Shown: piece by piece, positions 1-9,124 of the stretch
Position numbering within the stretch: position 1 is the stretch's first letter
How the letters are laid out: every line of letters starts with the position of its first letter
NCBI GenBank assembly: GCA_029060405.1
Contig: JAIDUB010000081.1
Location: forward strand, 39,758-103,757
Origin: Duncaniella sp.
GTDB lineage: Bacteria; Bacteroidota; Bacteroidia; Bacteroidales; Muribaculaceae
Reading direction: 5' to 3'
DNA: 64,000 nt
Notes under the pieces: generated by a model
Seen by the model: the letters and a program-made list of their open reading frames with translations, nothing else
What the model was told of the DNA's origin: nothing
Databases searched by the model: none
Position numbers and translations under genes: made by a program

Positions 1-33
1 TAAAGAAATAATCAATATCGTTTCATAATCTCA

Positions 34-77
34 GCCCTGCGGACGCGCTTTGGAAGGCCTCCGCAGGGCCTATTTTT
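34..77 (+). terminator. Rho-independent terminator of an upstream gene outside the window
   Basis: The arms gccctgcgga (34-43) and tccgcagggc (60-69) are perfect complements around a 16-base loop and are followed by a T-rich run. The gene it ends must lie left of the window. Confidence 0.75.
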
Positions 78-144
78 ATCCAATATTATTTCTGTAGTGG
101 ATAAAATGTAACTTTTTTATCCACTACAGTGGTTTTATTGGATA
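77..144. repeat. Nested inverted repeat with TTATCCACT arms
   Basis: The inner arms 92-106 and 115-129 are 15 bases each and perfectly complementary (ctgtagtggataaaa / ttttatccactacag). The outer arms 77-85 and 136-144 (tatccaata / tattggata) are also perfect. Symmetric 6-base internal loops separate the two stems. Each inner arm holds TTATCCACT, one base from the classic DnaA box. It lies between a terminator and the promoter of the next gene. Function unknown: it could be an operator pair, a cruciform or a small repeat element. Confidence 0.7.
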
Positions 145-152
145 CAGTTGGT

Positions 153-160
153 TATATTTG
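153..160 (+). promoter_or_regulatory. Putative -7 box (TATATTTG) before the small membrane protein
   Basis: TATATTTG fits the Bacteroidota TAnnTTTG -7 element and lies 30 bases before the ATG at 190. No exact TTTG -33 element is seen upstream; the nested palindrome occupies that position. Confidence 0.45.
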
Positions 161-189
161 CAATGTGATAATCTTTTTGATTGAAAATT

Positions 190-657
190 ATGAAAAATAG
201 AGCAATATTGACGGCTATTTTACTTTCACTGCCTTTTGTGGCCAGTGCCAATATGATTTGGCCATCGCTCATTATTGTGCAGAAGTATTATGCTTGGTAT
301 GTGATTTTAGCTGCATTGATTATTGAGGTTGTGGCTGCTCATATATTTCTCAAGACAGATTGGCTGAAGTCAATATTAGTAATGGTTGTGGTAAATGTTA
401 TTTCAGCACTTGTCGGTTTGATTCTTATACCTGTGAGTGGCCTGCTAATAGAAGTGCTGATGACACCGTTTGCTCTGGGAACATTTAGTTTATTAAATTG
501 GATCCTGGAATATTTGTGTGCTGTTTTGGTAAATACCTGTGTGGAAGGATTAATGCTGAAATGGATATTCAAATATCAGTTCAAGCCTAATTTCTGGTGG
601 CTTTTTGTCGCTAATTTAATCAGTGTAATCATCAGCTTCGTTTTGATTTTCGTATAA
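190..657 (+). CDS. Small multi-pass inner-membrane protein, unknown function
   Basis: This is a protein of about 155 residues, almost wholly hydrophobic. It starts with a signal-peptide-like helix (ending near ASA) and has about four further membrane spans. I chose the ATG at 190 over an in-frame TTG at 181, because ATG is the normal start and gives a short leader after the -7 box at 153. The base composition is lower in GC than ileS next door. I do not recognise the family and see no catalytic motif. It stands alone between a terminator and the ileS promoter. Confidence 0.6.
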   Translation: MKNRAILTAILLSLPFVASANMIWPSLIIVQKYYAWYVILAALIIEVVAAHIFLKTDWLKSILVMVVVNVISALVGLILIPVSGLLIEVLMTPFALGTFSLLNWILEYLCAVLVNTCVEGLMLKWIFKYQFKPNFWWLFVANLISVIISFVLIFV

Positions 658-792
658 TGACAATCTTGATTTAATTTAGCCCTTCGGAGTCCATTATTGC
701 CTTTGCAGGTCTGAGTTCTTATTTGCAGCACACACCCTGAGACAAAATTGCTTACTCGGATGTGATTGCCATGGATTATCACTTGCTTTATA

Positions 793-824
793 TTTGTGTT
801 TGCGATAAAAAATTGCTAAATTTG
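793..824 (+). promoter_or_regulatory. ileS promoter (TTTG-N20-TAAATTTG)
   Basis: TTTG at 793-796 and TAAATTTG at 817-824 are 20 bases apart, matching the Bacteroidota primary sigma factor pattern. The start codon follows about 35 bases later. Confidence 0.65.
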
Positions 825-859
825 CGGAGATTTTCAAGAACTTAATTTAACCTCTCTAT

Positions 860-3800
860 ATGAGCAATCGTTTTCCGGAATATTCAGGCCTGAATCTGGC
901 CGAAGTGAATCGTGAAATCTTAGCGCAATGGGCGCAACGCAGCGTGTTTGACTCTACAATCACGGAGCGCAAGGGCGCGCCGTCGTTTGTATTCTTCGAG
1001 GGTCCGCCATCGGCCAACGGTCGTCCCGGTATACATCACGTCCTCGCCCGTACGATCAAGGATATTTTCTGCCGCTACAAGACCATGCAGGGCTTTCAGG
1101 TGAAGCGCAAGGCCGGCTGGGATACTCACGGATTACCTGTGGAGCTTGGCGTGGAGAAAAATCTCGGTATCACCAAGGAGGATATCGGCAAGAAGATTTC
1201 GGTAGACGAATACAATGCCGCATGTCGCGCCGAGGTGATGAAATATACCCGTGAATGGGAGGATCTGACCTCGAAAATGGGTTACTGGGTGGACATGACC
1301 GATCCGTATATCACTTACGACAACCGCTATATCGAGTCAGTGTGGTGGCTACTGGGCGAGCTTCACAAGAAGGGATTCCTTTACAAAGGCTATACCATCC
1401 AGCCCTATTCGCCCGCTGCCGGTACCGGCCTGAGCTCTCACGAACTTAACCAGCCCGGCTGCTACCGCGACGTGAAAGATACCACCTGTATAGCGCAGTT
1501 TAAGGTAGATACCACCGATTTCTCGCAGGAAAACGAGATACTCGATATATTCCGCTCGCTCGAGGCATCGTGGGGCACTCCCTATTTCCTCGCTTGGACC
1601 ACTACTCCGTGGACACTTCCGTCGAATACGGCTCTTGCCATGGGCCCTTCGATAAAATACAACATCGTGCGCACCTACAATCCCTACAGCGGAAAGCCTA
1701 TCGCTGTGGTGGTGGCCGATGCGCTCATGGGCTCGCTTTTCAATCCGAAAGCTAAGGATATCGCCCTTGCCGACTATAAGAAAGGCGACAAGCTGATACC
1801 TTATGAAGTAGTGGCTACACGCGAGGGAAGAGACTTCACGGGCATACATTACCACCAGCTCCTTCCGTGGGTCAATCCCGGTGAAGGTGCATTCCGCGTG
1901 ATTCCCGGCGATTATGTGACCACCGAGGACGGTACGGGTATAGTACATATCGCAGGTACTTTCGGTGCCGACGACCAGCGTGTGTCGCGTCAGAACAACA
2001 TCCCGCCGCTTCACCTCATAGACCGTGACGGCAATATCCGCCCGATGGTAGACCTTCAGGGTAAGTTCTACAAGCTCGACGAGCTCGATCCGAAATTCGT
2101 CGAGGAGATGGTGGATGTGGAAGCCTACAAGCCGTGGGAGGGCGCGTATGTGAAGAATGCCTACGACCCCGATGCAACCGACGAGACCGAGACGCTCGAC
2201 GTGAAGATATGCATGGAGCTCAAGGCCACCGACAAGGTGTTCAAGATCGAGAAGCATGTGCACAATTATCCCCACTGCTGGCGTACCGACAAGCCCGTGC
2301 TTTATTACCCGCTCGACAGCTGGTTTATCCGCACCACCGCCGTGCGCGACCGCCTCATGGAGCTCAACGACACTATAAAGTGGAAACCCGCCGCAACGGG
2401 CTCAGGCCGATTCGGCAAGTGGCTCGAGAATCTTCAGGACTGGAATCTGTCGCGCAGCCGCTACTGGGGTACTCCTTTACCCATATGGCGCACCGAAGAT
2501 GGCAGCGAGGAGCTTTGCATCACTTCGGTAGAGCAACTCTATAATGAGATGGACCGCGCCGTAGAGGCCGGCTTCATGGCCGAGAATCCTTACCGCAAGG
2601 CAGGATTCGTGCCCGGCGACTATTCGAAGGAAAATTATGAGAAAATCGACCTCCACCGTCCTTATGTCGACGATATATTCCTCGTATCACCTTCGGGCAA
2701 GAAGATGACAAGAGAGAAAGACCTGATCGACGTGTGGTTTGACAGCGGCTCGATGCCTTACGCGCAGATTCACTATCCCTTTGAAAACAAGGAGGCATTT
2801 GAAAACCGCGAGGTATATCCGGCCGACTTCATTGCCGAAGGTGTGGATCAGACACGCGGCTGGTTCTTCACCCTCCACGCCATAGCCGGAATGGTATTCG
2901 ATACCAATTCATATAAGGCTGTGGTTTCCAACGGACTTGTGCTCGACAAGCATGGCAACAAGATGTCAAAGCGACTCGGCAATGCCGTGGATCCTTTCGG
3001 TCAGATCGAGACTTACGGTGCCGACCCCGTGCGCTGGTACATGATTTCCAACTCCTCACCGTGGGATAACCTGAAATATGACGAGAAAGGTGTGCAGGAT
3101 ACAGCCCGCAAGCTCTTCTCGACACTTTACAATACATATTCGTTCTTCGCTCTCTATGCCAACGTGGACGGTTTCGATCCCGATGCGCCTCAGGTACCGG
3201 TGGAGAAGCGTCCCGAAATCGACCGCTGGATACTCTCGCTTCTCAACACACTGGTGAAGAACGTCACCAACGATCTGGAGGATTACGAGCCCACCCGCGC
3301 GGCACGAGCCATAGGCGACTTCGTGGGCGACAATCTTTCCAACTGGTATGTGCGCCTCAACCGCAAGCGTTTCTGGGGTGGTGAGATGAACGAGGACAAG
3401 CTGGCCGCTTATCAGACACTCTATACATGTCTGCGCACGGTGGCTGTGCTCATGGCACCTTTCGCTCCCTTCTTCGCCGACCGTCTGTATCTCGACCTCA
3501 CCGGAGCCGAGGGCGGATCATCGGTACATCTCGCCGCATATCCCAAGGCCGACGAGGCACTTATAGATCCCGCGCTTGAAAACCGCATGAAGCTCGCTCA
3601 GGACATCACCTCGATGGTGCTCGCCCTGCGCCGCAAGGTTAATATCAAGGTGCGTCAGCCGCTCACCGCTATCATGGTACCCGTCAACGACGACACCCGG
3701 CGCGCCGCTCTCGAAGCTATCAACGAGCTTGTTAAAAACGAGACAAACGTGAAGGAGATCAAGATCGTGGGCAACGAGGACGGTATTCTGGTCAAGACTG

Positions 3801-4327
3801 TCAAACCTGATTTCAAGAAACTCGGCCCGAAGCATGGCAAGAACATGAAAGCCGTGGCCGAGGCTATCAAGAATCTCGATTCTCACGCTATCGCCGCATT
3901 TGAACGCGACGGTAATATCACCATCGATGTCAACGGCACACCCGCCACCGTGGATCTCGCCGACGTGGAAATCATATCGGAGGATATTCCCGGATGGCTC
4001 GTGGCAAACGAAGGCGCTCTGACCGTGGCTCTCGACATCACCGTCACTCCCGAACTTCGCAACGAAGGTATCGCCCGTGAAATCGTGAACCGTATTCAGA
4101 ACATCCGCAAGAGCCGCGACTATAATATCACTGACCGCGTAACACTCGTCTTTGCCCCCAACGAGGCAACTGACGGCGCCGTGCGCGAGTTTGGCGACTA
4201 CATATCGCGTCAGGTACTCGCCCGCGACATCACGATCGAGCCAGTTGCTGCCGACGCTCCCGGAGCCGAGACACTGAATATCGACGATATCGATCTGACA
4301 GTGGCCGTAAACAAAGCTGATAAATAA
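860..4327 (+). CDS. ileS: Isoleucyl-tRNA synthetase, long eukaryote-like (IleRS2) type
   Basis: This class I synthetase charges tRNA-Ile with isoleucine in the cytoplasm. At 1155 residues it is longer than the usual bacterial IleRS1 and fits the long IleRS2 type. The Rossmann core, the large CP1 editing insertion, KMSKR at about 701-705 and the helical anticodon domain are all visible. The first signature motif, after the PPSANG stretch, reads GIHH (residues 57-60) where HIGH is usual, so its first and third positions are swapped. From family knowledge, this altered motif occurs in some IleRS2 enzymes with very strong mupirocin resistance. It has its own promoter and is followed after 44 bases by the dksA-like operon. 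Confidence 0.97.
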   Translation: MSNRFPEYSGLNLAEVNREILAQWAQRSVFDSTITERKGAPSFVFFEGPPSANGRPGIHHVLARTIKDIFCRYKTMQGFQVKRKAGWDTHGLPVELGVEKNLGITKEDIGKKISVDEYNAACRAEVMKYTREWEDLTSKMGYWVDMTDPYITYDNRYIESVWWLLGELHKKGFLYKGYTIQPYSPAAGTGLSSHELNQPGCYRDVKDTTCIAQFKVDTTDFSQENEILDIFRSLEASWGTPYFLAWTTTPWTLPSNTALAMGPSIKYNIVRTYNPYSGKPIAVVVADALMGSLFNPKAKDIALADYKKGDKLIPYEVVATREGRDFTGIHYHQLLPWVNPGEGAFRVIPGDYVTTEDGTGIVHIAGTFGADDQRVSRQNNIPPLHLIDRDGNIRPMVDLQGKFYKLDELDPKFVEEMVDVEAYKPWEGAYVKNAYDPDATDETETLDVKICMELKATDKVFKIEKHVHNYPHCWRTDKPVLYYPLDSWFIRTTAVRDRLMELNDTIKWKPAATGSGRFGKWLENLQDWNLSRSRYWGTPLPIWRTEDGSEELCITSVEQLYNEMDRAVEAGFMAENPYRKAGFVPGDYSKENYEKIDLHRPYVDDIFLVSPSGKKMTREKDLIDVWFDSGSMPYAQIHYPFENKEAFENREVYPADFIAEGVDQTRGWFFTLHAIAGMVFDTNSYKAVVSNGLVLDKHGNKMSKRLGNAVDPFGQIETYGADPVRWYMISNSSPWDNLKYDEKGVQDTARKLFSTLYNTYSFFALYANVDGFDPDAPQVPVEKRPEIDRWILSLLNTLVKNVTNDLEDYEPTRAARAIGDFVGDNLSNWYVRLNRKRFWGGEMNEDKLAAYQTLYTCLRTVAVLMAPFAPFFADRLYLDLTGAEGGSSVHLAAYPKADEALIDPALENRMKLAQDITSMVLALRRKVNIKVRQPLTAIMVPVNDDTRRAALEAINELVKNETNVKEIKIVGNEDGILVKTVKPDFKKLGPKHGKNMKAVAEAIKNLDSHAIAAFERDGNITIDVNGTPATVDLADVEIISEDIPGWLVANEGALTVALDITVTPELRNEGIAREIVNRIQNIRKSRDYNITDRVTLVFAPNEATDGAVREFGDYISRQVLARDITIEPVAADAPGAETLNIDDIDLTVAVNKADK

Positions 4328-4371
4328 CCATATTTTTACTCACCTCTAAACCCTCTCCTCAATAGTAAGAT

Positions 4372-4755
4372 ATGAGCGAAAAGACACGTTATTCCGATGA
4401 GGAACTTCAGGAGTTCAAGGAGCTGATTCTTGAGAAGCTTGCTGTGGCTCAGAAAGAATATGATCTGCTGCGCGGAACCGTCAATAATACCGACGGCAAC
4501 GACATAGCCGATACGTCTCCCACATTCAAGGTTCTGCAGGAGGGCGCGAATACTCTCTCGAAAGAGGAGGCCGGCCAGCTTGCCCAGCGCCAGATGAAAT
4601 TTATCCAGCACCTGCAGAACGCTCTGATCCGTATCGAGAACAAGACCTACGGAATATGCTGCGAGACGGGTGAACTTATCCCCAAGGAGCGACTTCGCGC
4701 CGTGCCTCACGCCACCCGAAGTGTGGAAGCTAAAAATCAGCAGAAAAAGAAATGA
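4372..4755 (+). CDS. DksA/TraR-family regulator with an incomplete zinc finger
   Basis: This protein of 127 residues has an N-terminal helical hairpin (about 10-95) and a C-terminal DksA/TraR segment YGICCETGELIPKERLRAVP. DksA-type proteins enter the RNA polymerase secondary channel and adjust initiation at stringent-response promoters. Only two adjacent cysteines remain; the second CxxC pair of the classical finger is replaced by a segment with one His (PHATRSVEAK). Zinc binding is therefore probably altered or lost, as I recall for other Bacteroidota homologues. The stop overlaps the lspA start (ATGA), so the two are translationally coupled. Confidence 0.85.
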   Translation: MSEKTRYSDEELQEFKELILEKLAVAQKEYDLLRGTVNNTDGNDIADTSPTFKVLQEGANTLSKEEAGQLAQRQMKFIQHLQNALIRIENKTYGICCETGELIPKERLRAVPHATRSVEAKNQQKKK

Positions 4756-5408
4756 AGTTTTCACGTGCAAAACTTGCCATCATCATCTTCACGGCCATCG
4801 TCGTAATCGACCAGGTCGTGAAGATTTGGATTAAGACACACTTTTATCTCGGCGAAGATGTGAGAGTGCTCCCGTGGTTTCACCTGCTCTTTATCGAGAA
4901 CAACGGTATGGCATTCGGCATGGAGCTGGGCAGCAAGCTGTTTCTTACCCTTTTCAGAATAGCGCTTGTGGCGTGGCTCATATGGTATGTCGTGAAGATA
5001 AGCGATATACGCCACATCGCCACGGGATATTTCGTGAGTCTCGCTCTTATAATAGCGGGCGCTGCAGGAAATATTTTCGACTGCCTTTTCTACGGAGTGA
5101 TATTTAATAATCCCTATCCTCCCGAAGTGGCCGTGATGTTTCCTGCCGGAGGAGGCTACGCGCCCCTGTTTTTCGGCCGGGTGGTGGATATGCTCTATTT
5201 CCCGTTGTTTACGTTCACATGGCCTTCATGGATTCCCGGAGTAGGGGGAAGCGAGTTCCTGTTTTTTCAGCCGGTGTTCAATATAGCCGATTCGGCGATA
5301 TGTATAGGCGTGGGACTTCTCATATTCTTCTATTCAAAATATATCCTTACGCCGTCGGCTCTGCGCCGACGCGCCGAAGGAATCGATAATCCCCAATCTG
5401 AGAAATGA
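4752..5408 (+). CDS. lspA: Lipoprotein signal peptidase (signal peptidase II)
   Basis: This inner-membrane aspartyl protease removes signal peptides from diacylglyceryl-modified prolipoproteins. It has 218 residues and four membrane helices. The family motifs are DQVVK (20-24), NNGMAFGM (50-57), AGNIFD with catalytic Asp110, and FNIAD with catalytic Asp180. A loop of about 50 residues between the two aspartates is longer than in proteobacterial LspA and is usual in Bacteroidota. It overlaps both neighbours by four bases; the next gene encodes a lipoprotein. Confidence 0.96.
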   Translation: MKFSRAKLAIIIFTAIVVIDQVVKIWIKTHFYLGEDVRVLPWFHLLFIENNGMAFGMELGSKLFLTLFRIALVAWLIWYVVKISDIRHIATGYFVSLALIIAGAAGNIFDCLFYGVIFNNPYPPEVAVMFPAGGGYAPLFFGRVVDMLYFPLFTFTWPSWIPGVGGSEFLFFQPVFNIADSAICIGVGLLIFFYSKYILTPSALRRRAEGIDNPQSEK

Positions 5409-6196
5409 ACCGTCTGCCGGCTTATCTCGCAATAGTTGTAGTCGCACTGCTCGCGGCGTGCGGCAAGACTCCTTCTTATGTAATCGCCCCTGATGATATG
5501 GCGCTGCTCATGGCCGACATTCACACCGGCGAGGCGGTGGCCGACAACTCGAGCGAATTCCGCTCCGACTCGCTGCGCCAGTTGCTGAAACAGTCGATAC
5601 TTGCCAAGCACGGTGTATCGGGGGAGACATTTGATACGTCGCTTTACTGGTACGGTCAGCATGTCGATATTTACATGGAGGTCAATGAAAAAACTATCGA
5701 GATATTGCAGAACCGCCTTGCCGAAGCCGAGAAAATAGGCGCAACCGAGGCTACGGTGCGCCCGGCTTATACCGATGCCGATTCGGCAGTGGTGTGGAGT
5801 TCGCCCTCGGCACTGCGCTTCACGGCAACTTCGCCCATGTTTACGTCGACCTTCCAGCTGAGAAGCGACCGCGGGTGGGAGCGAGGCGACGCCTATACGC
5901 TTTCGCTCCGTCAGGTTAAGGCCGACGTGCCTGTGAGCGCCGTGATTGCCGTGAACTACGACGACGGGACTACCGAATATGTCGACGCCGTGTATAGTAC
6001 CGACTCGGAGGGACTGCAGCAACTTACTCTGTATCTCGACTCGGCGCGCGTGGCACGTAATGTTTACGGCGCACTTTCGGTGCCCCGGATAGAAAGCGGA
6101 GCCACATATGTCGACTCGATTTCGCTGCTCCGTACGCGCACCCGCACCCGGGCGCAATATAATGCCGCATCGCAGCATAAAGTCAGGGCCAAGTGA
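5405..6196 (+). CDS. DUF4296 lipoprotein
   Basis: This lipoprotein of 263 residues has a type II signal peptide (lipobox LAAC, Cys at 19). Residues about 25-115 match DUF4296 as I know it: a DMALLMADIHTGEA-like start, a KHGVSGETFDTSLYWY core and a helical end. The rest is a beta-rich domain of unknown role. Bacteroidota often carry this family right after lspA, and here the start overlaps the lspA stop by four bases. Function unknown; it is anchored in the envelope. Confidence 0.85.
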   Translation: MNRLPAYLAIVVVALLAACGKTPSYVIAPDDMALLMADIHTGEAVADNSSEFRSDSLRQLLKQSILAKHGVSGETFDTSLYWYGQHVDIYMEVNEKTIEILQNRLAEAEKIGATEATVRPAYTDADSAVVWSSPSALRFTATSPMFTSTFQLRSDRGWERGDAYTLSLRQVKADVPVSAVIAVNYDDGTTEYVDAVYSTDSEGLQQLTLYLDSARVARNVYGALSVPRIESGATYVDSISLLRTRTRTRAQYNAASQHKVRAK

Positions 6197-6483
6197 TGGC
6201 AAAGTCGGCCCGCAACATACTCTGCCGGGCTTTTGTGGCGCCCGGTGCTGTAATAGTCAACGCCGTGGTCAGTTATGAGACTGATACCATGAGGCTGCTG
6301 AAGGTGCACCCGTTTGAACAAGAAACGGCATCGACAAGCCATTTCGACGGAATTGTCGTAAATGGCCTGCCGATGAATGATGTAGAGATGACGGTGTCAG
6401 TTGCCGGATTCAGGGCGCGCCTTGAAGAGATTGCCGCGTCGCTGGAAAAAAGCGACAGGATTATTCTTGTTCCTCTTTCGTGA
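6196..6483 (+). CDS. Hypothetical protein, last gene of the lspA operon
   Basis: This is a protein of 95 residues. I chose the ATG at 6196 because it overlaps the previous stop as TGATG; a GTG lies one codon earlier. The start (ILCRAFVAPGAVIVNAVVS) faintly resembles the N-terminal strand region of amidohydrolases, but no metal-binding residues follow. No signal peptide or membrane span. Its last 23 bases run into the convergent phoH gene. Function not recognised. Confidence 0.6.
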   Translation: MAKSARNILCRAFVAPGAVIVNAVVSYETDTMRLLKVHPFEQETASTSHFDGIVVNGLPMNDVEMTVSVAGFRARLEEIAASLEKSDRIILVPLS

Positions 6484-7450
6484 CTCCGCCGTCGGTTTCA
6501 GCTTCGGCCTCACCTTTTTTATCGGCGCTTTCATAAGCTTCGACTATACGCTGCACGAGCGGATGGCGCACGATATCTTTCTTTCCGAACTCGATGCGGC
6601 CTATTCCGGGCACACCTTTGAGCACACGTAGCGCCTGAACGAGACCCGAGCCCACCGAGCGTGGCAGGTCGATCTGAGTCACGTCGCCCGTGATTATCAT
6701 CTTGCCGTTCATACCCAGACGGGTGAGAAACATCTTGATCTGATGTGTGGTGGTGTTCTGAGCCTCGTCGAGCACTATTACGGCATCGTTGAGAGTGCGA
6801 CCGCGCATGAAGGCGAGAGGCGCGATCTGAATCACTTTGGTATCAAGATATTCCTTTAGCTTAACAGCCGGAATCATGTCCTCGAGGGCATCGTAGAGCG
6901 GCTGAAGATACGGGTCTATTTTGTCTTTCATGTCGCCCGGGAGAAATCCCAGTTTCTCGCCGGCCTCCACGGCCGGACGCGAGAGTATTATTTTCTTGAC
7001 CTCGCGGTTTTTCAGAGCCTTTACGGCGAGAGCTATCGCAATGTAGGTCTTGCCCGTTCCGGCGGGGCCGAGGGCAAAAGTAAGGTCATTGTCGCGAAAC
7101 GACTTCACCATCTTGACCTGATTGGCGTTGCGGCCTGAGATGGGCTTGCCGTTGATGCCGTAGATAATCACATCGTCGAGCTTAGGCTCGTCGGGGGTCT
7201 TTCCTTTTACTATATCGAGGATCACATCCTCGGTGAGTTTGTTGAACTTCGAGCAATATTCCTCGAGTTCCTTGATTTTCTTTTCAAATTCGGCTGTCTC
7301 GGCGTCGTCGCCTATAACCTTGATCACCGAGCCACGCGCTGTCACGCGGAGTTTCGGGAAAAGGTTGCGTATAAGCTGCATATTGGAGTTGTTCACTCCG
7401 TAGAAGCTAACCGGGTCAACCGAGTCGATAATTACTATACGTTCTATCAT
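6461..7450 (-). CDS. PhoH-family ATPase
   Basis: This protein of 329 residues belongs to the PhoH/YbeZ group of RNA-associated P-loop ATPases. Walker A is GPAGTGKT (128-135), Walker B is VIVLDEAQ (223-230), and a threonine/glutamine sensor follows. The N-terminal 100 residues form a KH-like domain. From family knowledge, YbeZ partners the endoribonuclease YbeY in rRNA processing; ybeY is not in this window. It is the last gene of a seven-gene minus-strand run and overlaps the convergent lspA-operon gene. Confidence 0.92.
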   Translation of the reverse strand: MIERIVIIDSVDPVSFYGVNNSNMQLIRNLFPKLRVTARGSVIKVIGDDAETAEFEKKIKELEEYCSKFNKLTEDVILDIVKGKTPDEPKLDDVIIYGINGKPISGRNANQVKMVKSFRDNDLTFALGPAGTGKTYIAIALAVKALKNREVKKIILSRPAVEAGEKLGFLPGDMKDKIDPYLQPLYDALEDMIPAVKLKEYLDTKVIQIAPLAFMRGRTLNDAVIVLDEAQNTTTHQIKMFLTRLGMNGKMIITGDVTQIDLPRSVGSGLVQALRVLKGVPGIGRIEFGKKDIVRHPLVQRIVEAYESADKKGEAEAETDGGVTKEEQE

Positions 7451-7463
7451 TGTAAAAATTGAT

Positions 7464-8219
7464 TCAAGAGTTTAAGCCTATGTCCATTTTGGTCCACAGG
7501 CATGAAGGTATCATGCTCCACAGAGCTGTGACGACGCGCCAGCGCCAGTCGACGGTAGCCACGCGCTTGCGCTTGAGTACGGCCGCCTCGATGAGTTTCG
7601 ACGCATATTTCACGTCCATCTCCATGATGTAGTCGGTGGCTCCGTCGAGCAGGGGAGTGCGGATGAAGCCGGGGCGAATGTCGGTAAAAGCCACGTCTAC
7701 GCCCTGCTTGCGCGAGAGCTGATCAAGCGCTTCGAGATAATTCTGCTGAAAGCGTTTCGATGCGCTGTAGGCCGCTGCCACGCCTATACCTTTCGTGCCC
7801 GCTACCGAAGTTATGGCGGCAATCTGTCCCGGAGTGGTCGCGTTGGGGCAGTCGCGGTAATAACGGTAGGCGGTTGCGATGATGCGGGCGAATCCCACCA
7901 CATTGGTCTCGAGCATATTCATCTCCTTTCCCATATCGAGGGCGGTATTCTGAAATCCCACACCCGAAACGAGCAGCAGTATGTCCATGCCGCCGAGCCG
8001 CTTGATGAGGCCGAGCAGACGCTTGCCGGCATCGCGTGCGGTGACATCTATCACTTCGTAATCCACCATTTCAGGATTAAGGTCGCGAAGTTGCCTGAGC
8101 GGTGCTTCACTGCGGGCGGCGACACCCACTTTGAAGCCCATTTCGATAAAATCACGCGCTACGGTATTGCCAATGCCCGATGAAGCGCCCACTATGATGA
8201 TGCGTCGGATATTTTCCAT
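7464..8219 (-). CDS. Short-chain dehydrogenase/reductase
   Basis: This Rossmann-fold oxidoreductase has 251 residues, with the nucleotide-binding motif GASSGIG (11-17) and the catalytic Ser and YSASK (Tyr-x3-Lys) after ITSVAG. The C-terminal 40 residues carry a hydrophobic segment near WRVVTALWSMIPS, which suggests membrane association. The substrate cannot be read from the sequence. Its start shares one base with the stop of the DUF6048 gene, so it belongs to the same transcript. Confidence 0.9.
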   Translation of the reverse strand: MENIRRIIIVGASSGIGNTVARDFIEMGFKVGVAARSEAPLRQLRDLNPEMVDYEVIDVTARDAGKRLLGLIKRLGGMDILLLVSGVGFQNTALDMGKEMNMLETNVVGFARIIATAYRYYRDCPNATTPGQIAAITSVAGTKGIGVAAAYSASKRFQQNYLEALDQLSRKQGVDVAFTDIRPGFIRTPLLDGATDYIMEMDVKYASKLIEAAVLKRKRVATVDWRWRVVTALWSMIPSCLWTKMDIGLNS

Positions 8220-9124
8220 TATTCAGTTGAATCGGTTGATGAAGAATCGTTGTCATCAATATCAACCGCGACGGAGCGCTTTTTGTTTAGCGGCAGGGTG
8301 TAGGTTATCATCAGATTACCGGTAAGGCCGCTCGAGCGGGTGCCGTATCCGGGTATGTACATCGGTTTTCCGTAAGGGGATTTTGACTCATGTAGTATCC
8401 AATGGAAGCCTACGGCCCAACCGAGCGAGAGGTTGCTGACGATTTTCACATTCAGACCTATGAGCAACTCGGCATAGCCCGCAGTAGCGCTGCGGCGGGG
8501 GATGGAGAAGGATGTCGAGGTGTCCCAGTAACCGTTGTCGACCGTCACGTTGTTGATCGAATAGCGGTAGGGGGTGAAGCCGTAGCGCACGCCTGCGTAA
8601 AGCTGATAGGCTTCCGACGAATTATACAGGAAGTTATAGTTGGCACCTATCTTGAAATAGGGAGCCATGGGTGATTTGAAGGTGAAATTGGCGTTTGAAG
8701 GTGATATGTCGGCCATCCCTATGCCGGCTTCGAAGAAAGGAAAATAGCGGTTGTGGATCGACAGGGCTGCCCATGCGCCACCCAGTCCGTAGTGCTGGCC
8801 GAAAATGCGCAAGGCGGCATCCCACAGATTCAGGCCTACCTGCAATCCGTTGATGAGGGGATATATCATTTTGGTCGACGGGCGCATTGCCGCGGAGTCG
8901 ATATATTCGCGCCCGGTGATGGTGTCGACGAGTATTGTATTGCCTTTGGCATCGAGTTGCTCCACCACTCCTGCCGGACGCACCGAGTCAGTTTTCTCGC
9001 GATAGGATGTGCCCGATGACGGGACCCCCACCGGAGTGATGCGACGCTGTGCAGCCGCCGGTGCCGCCATGAATATGACGGTCATGGCTATTAATATAAT
9101 AATGTGGCCGAGACGGTTTTTCAT
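8219..9124 (-). CDS. DUF6048 outer-membrane-barrel-like protein
   Basis: This protein of 301 residues has a Sec signal peptide ending near AAAQ. It is rich in alternating aromatic strands (RYFPFFEAGIG, PYFKIGANYNFLY, YAGVRYGF), as in an eight-strand outer-membrane barrel. The pattern matches the Bacteroidales family DUF6048. It overlaps the DUF6452 gene upstream by four bases; this gene pair is common in the order. Exact function unknown. Confidence 0.8.
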   Translation of the reverse strand: MKNRLGHIIILIAMTVIFMAAPAAAQRRITPVGVPSSGTSYREKTDSVRPAGVVEQLDAKGNTILVDTITGREYIDSAAMRPSTKMIYPLINGLQVGLNLWDAALRIFGQHYGLGGAWAALSIHNRYFPFFEAGIGMADISPSNANFTFKSPMAPYFKIGANYNFLYNSSEAYQLYAGVRYGFTPYRYSINNVTVDNGYWDTSTSFSIPRRSATAGYAELLIGLNVKIVSNLSLGWAVGFHWILHESKSPYGKPMYIPGYGTRSSGLTGNLMITYTLPLNKKRSVAVDIDDNDSSSTDSTE

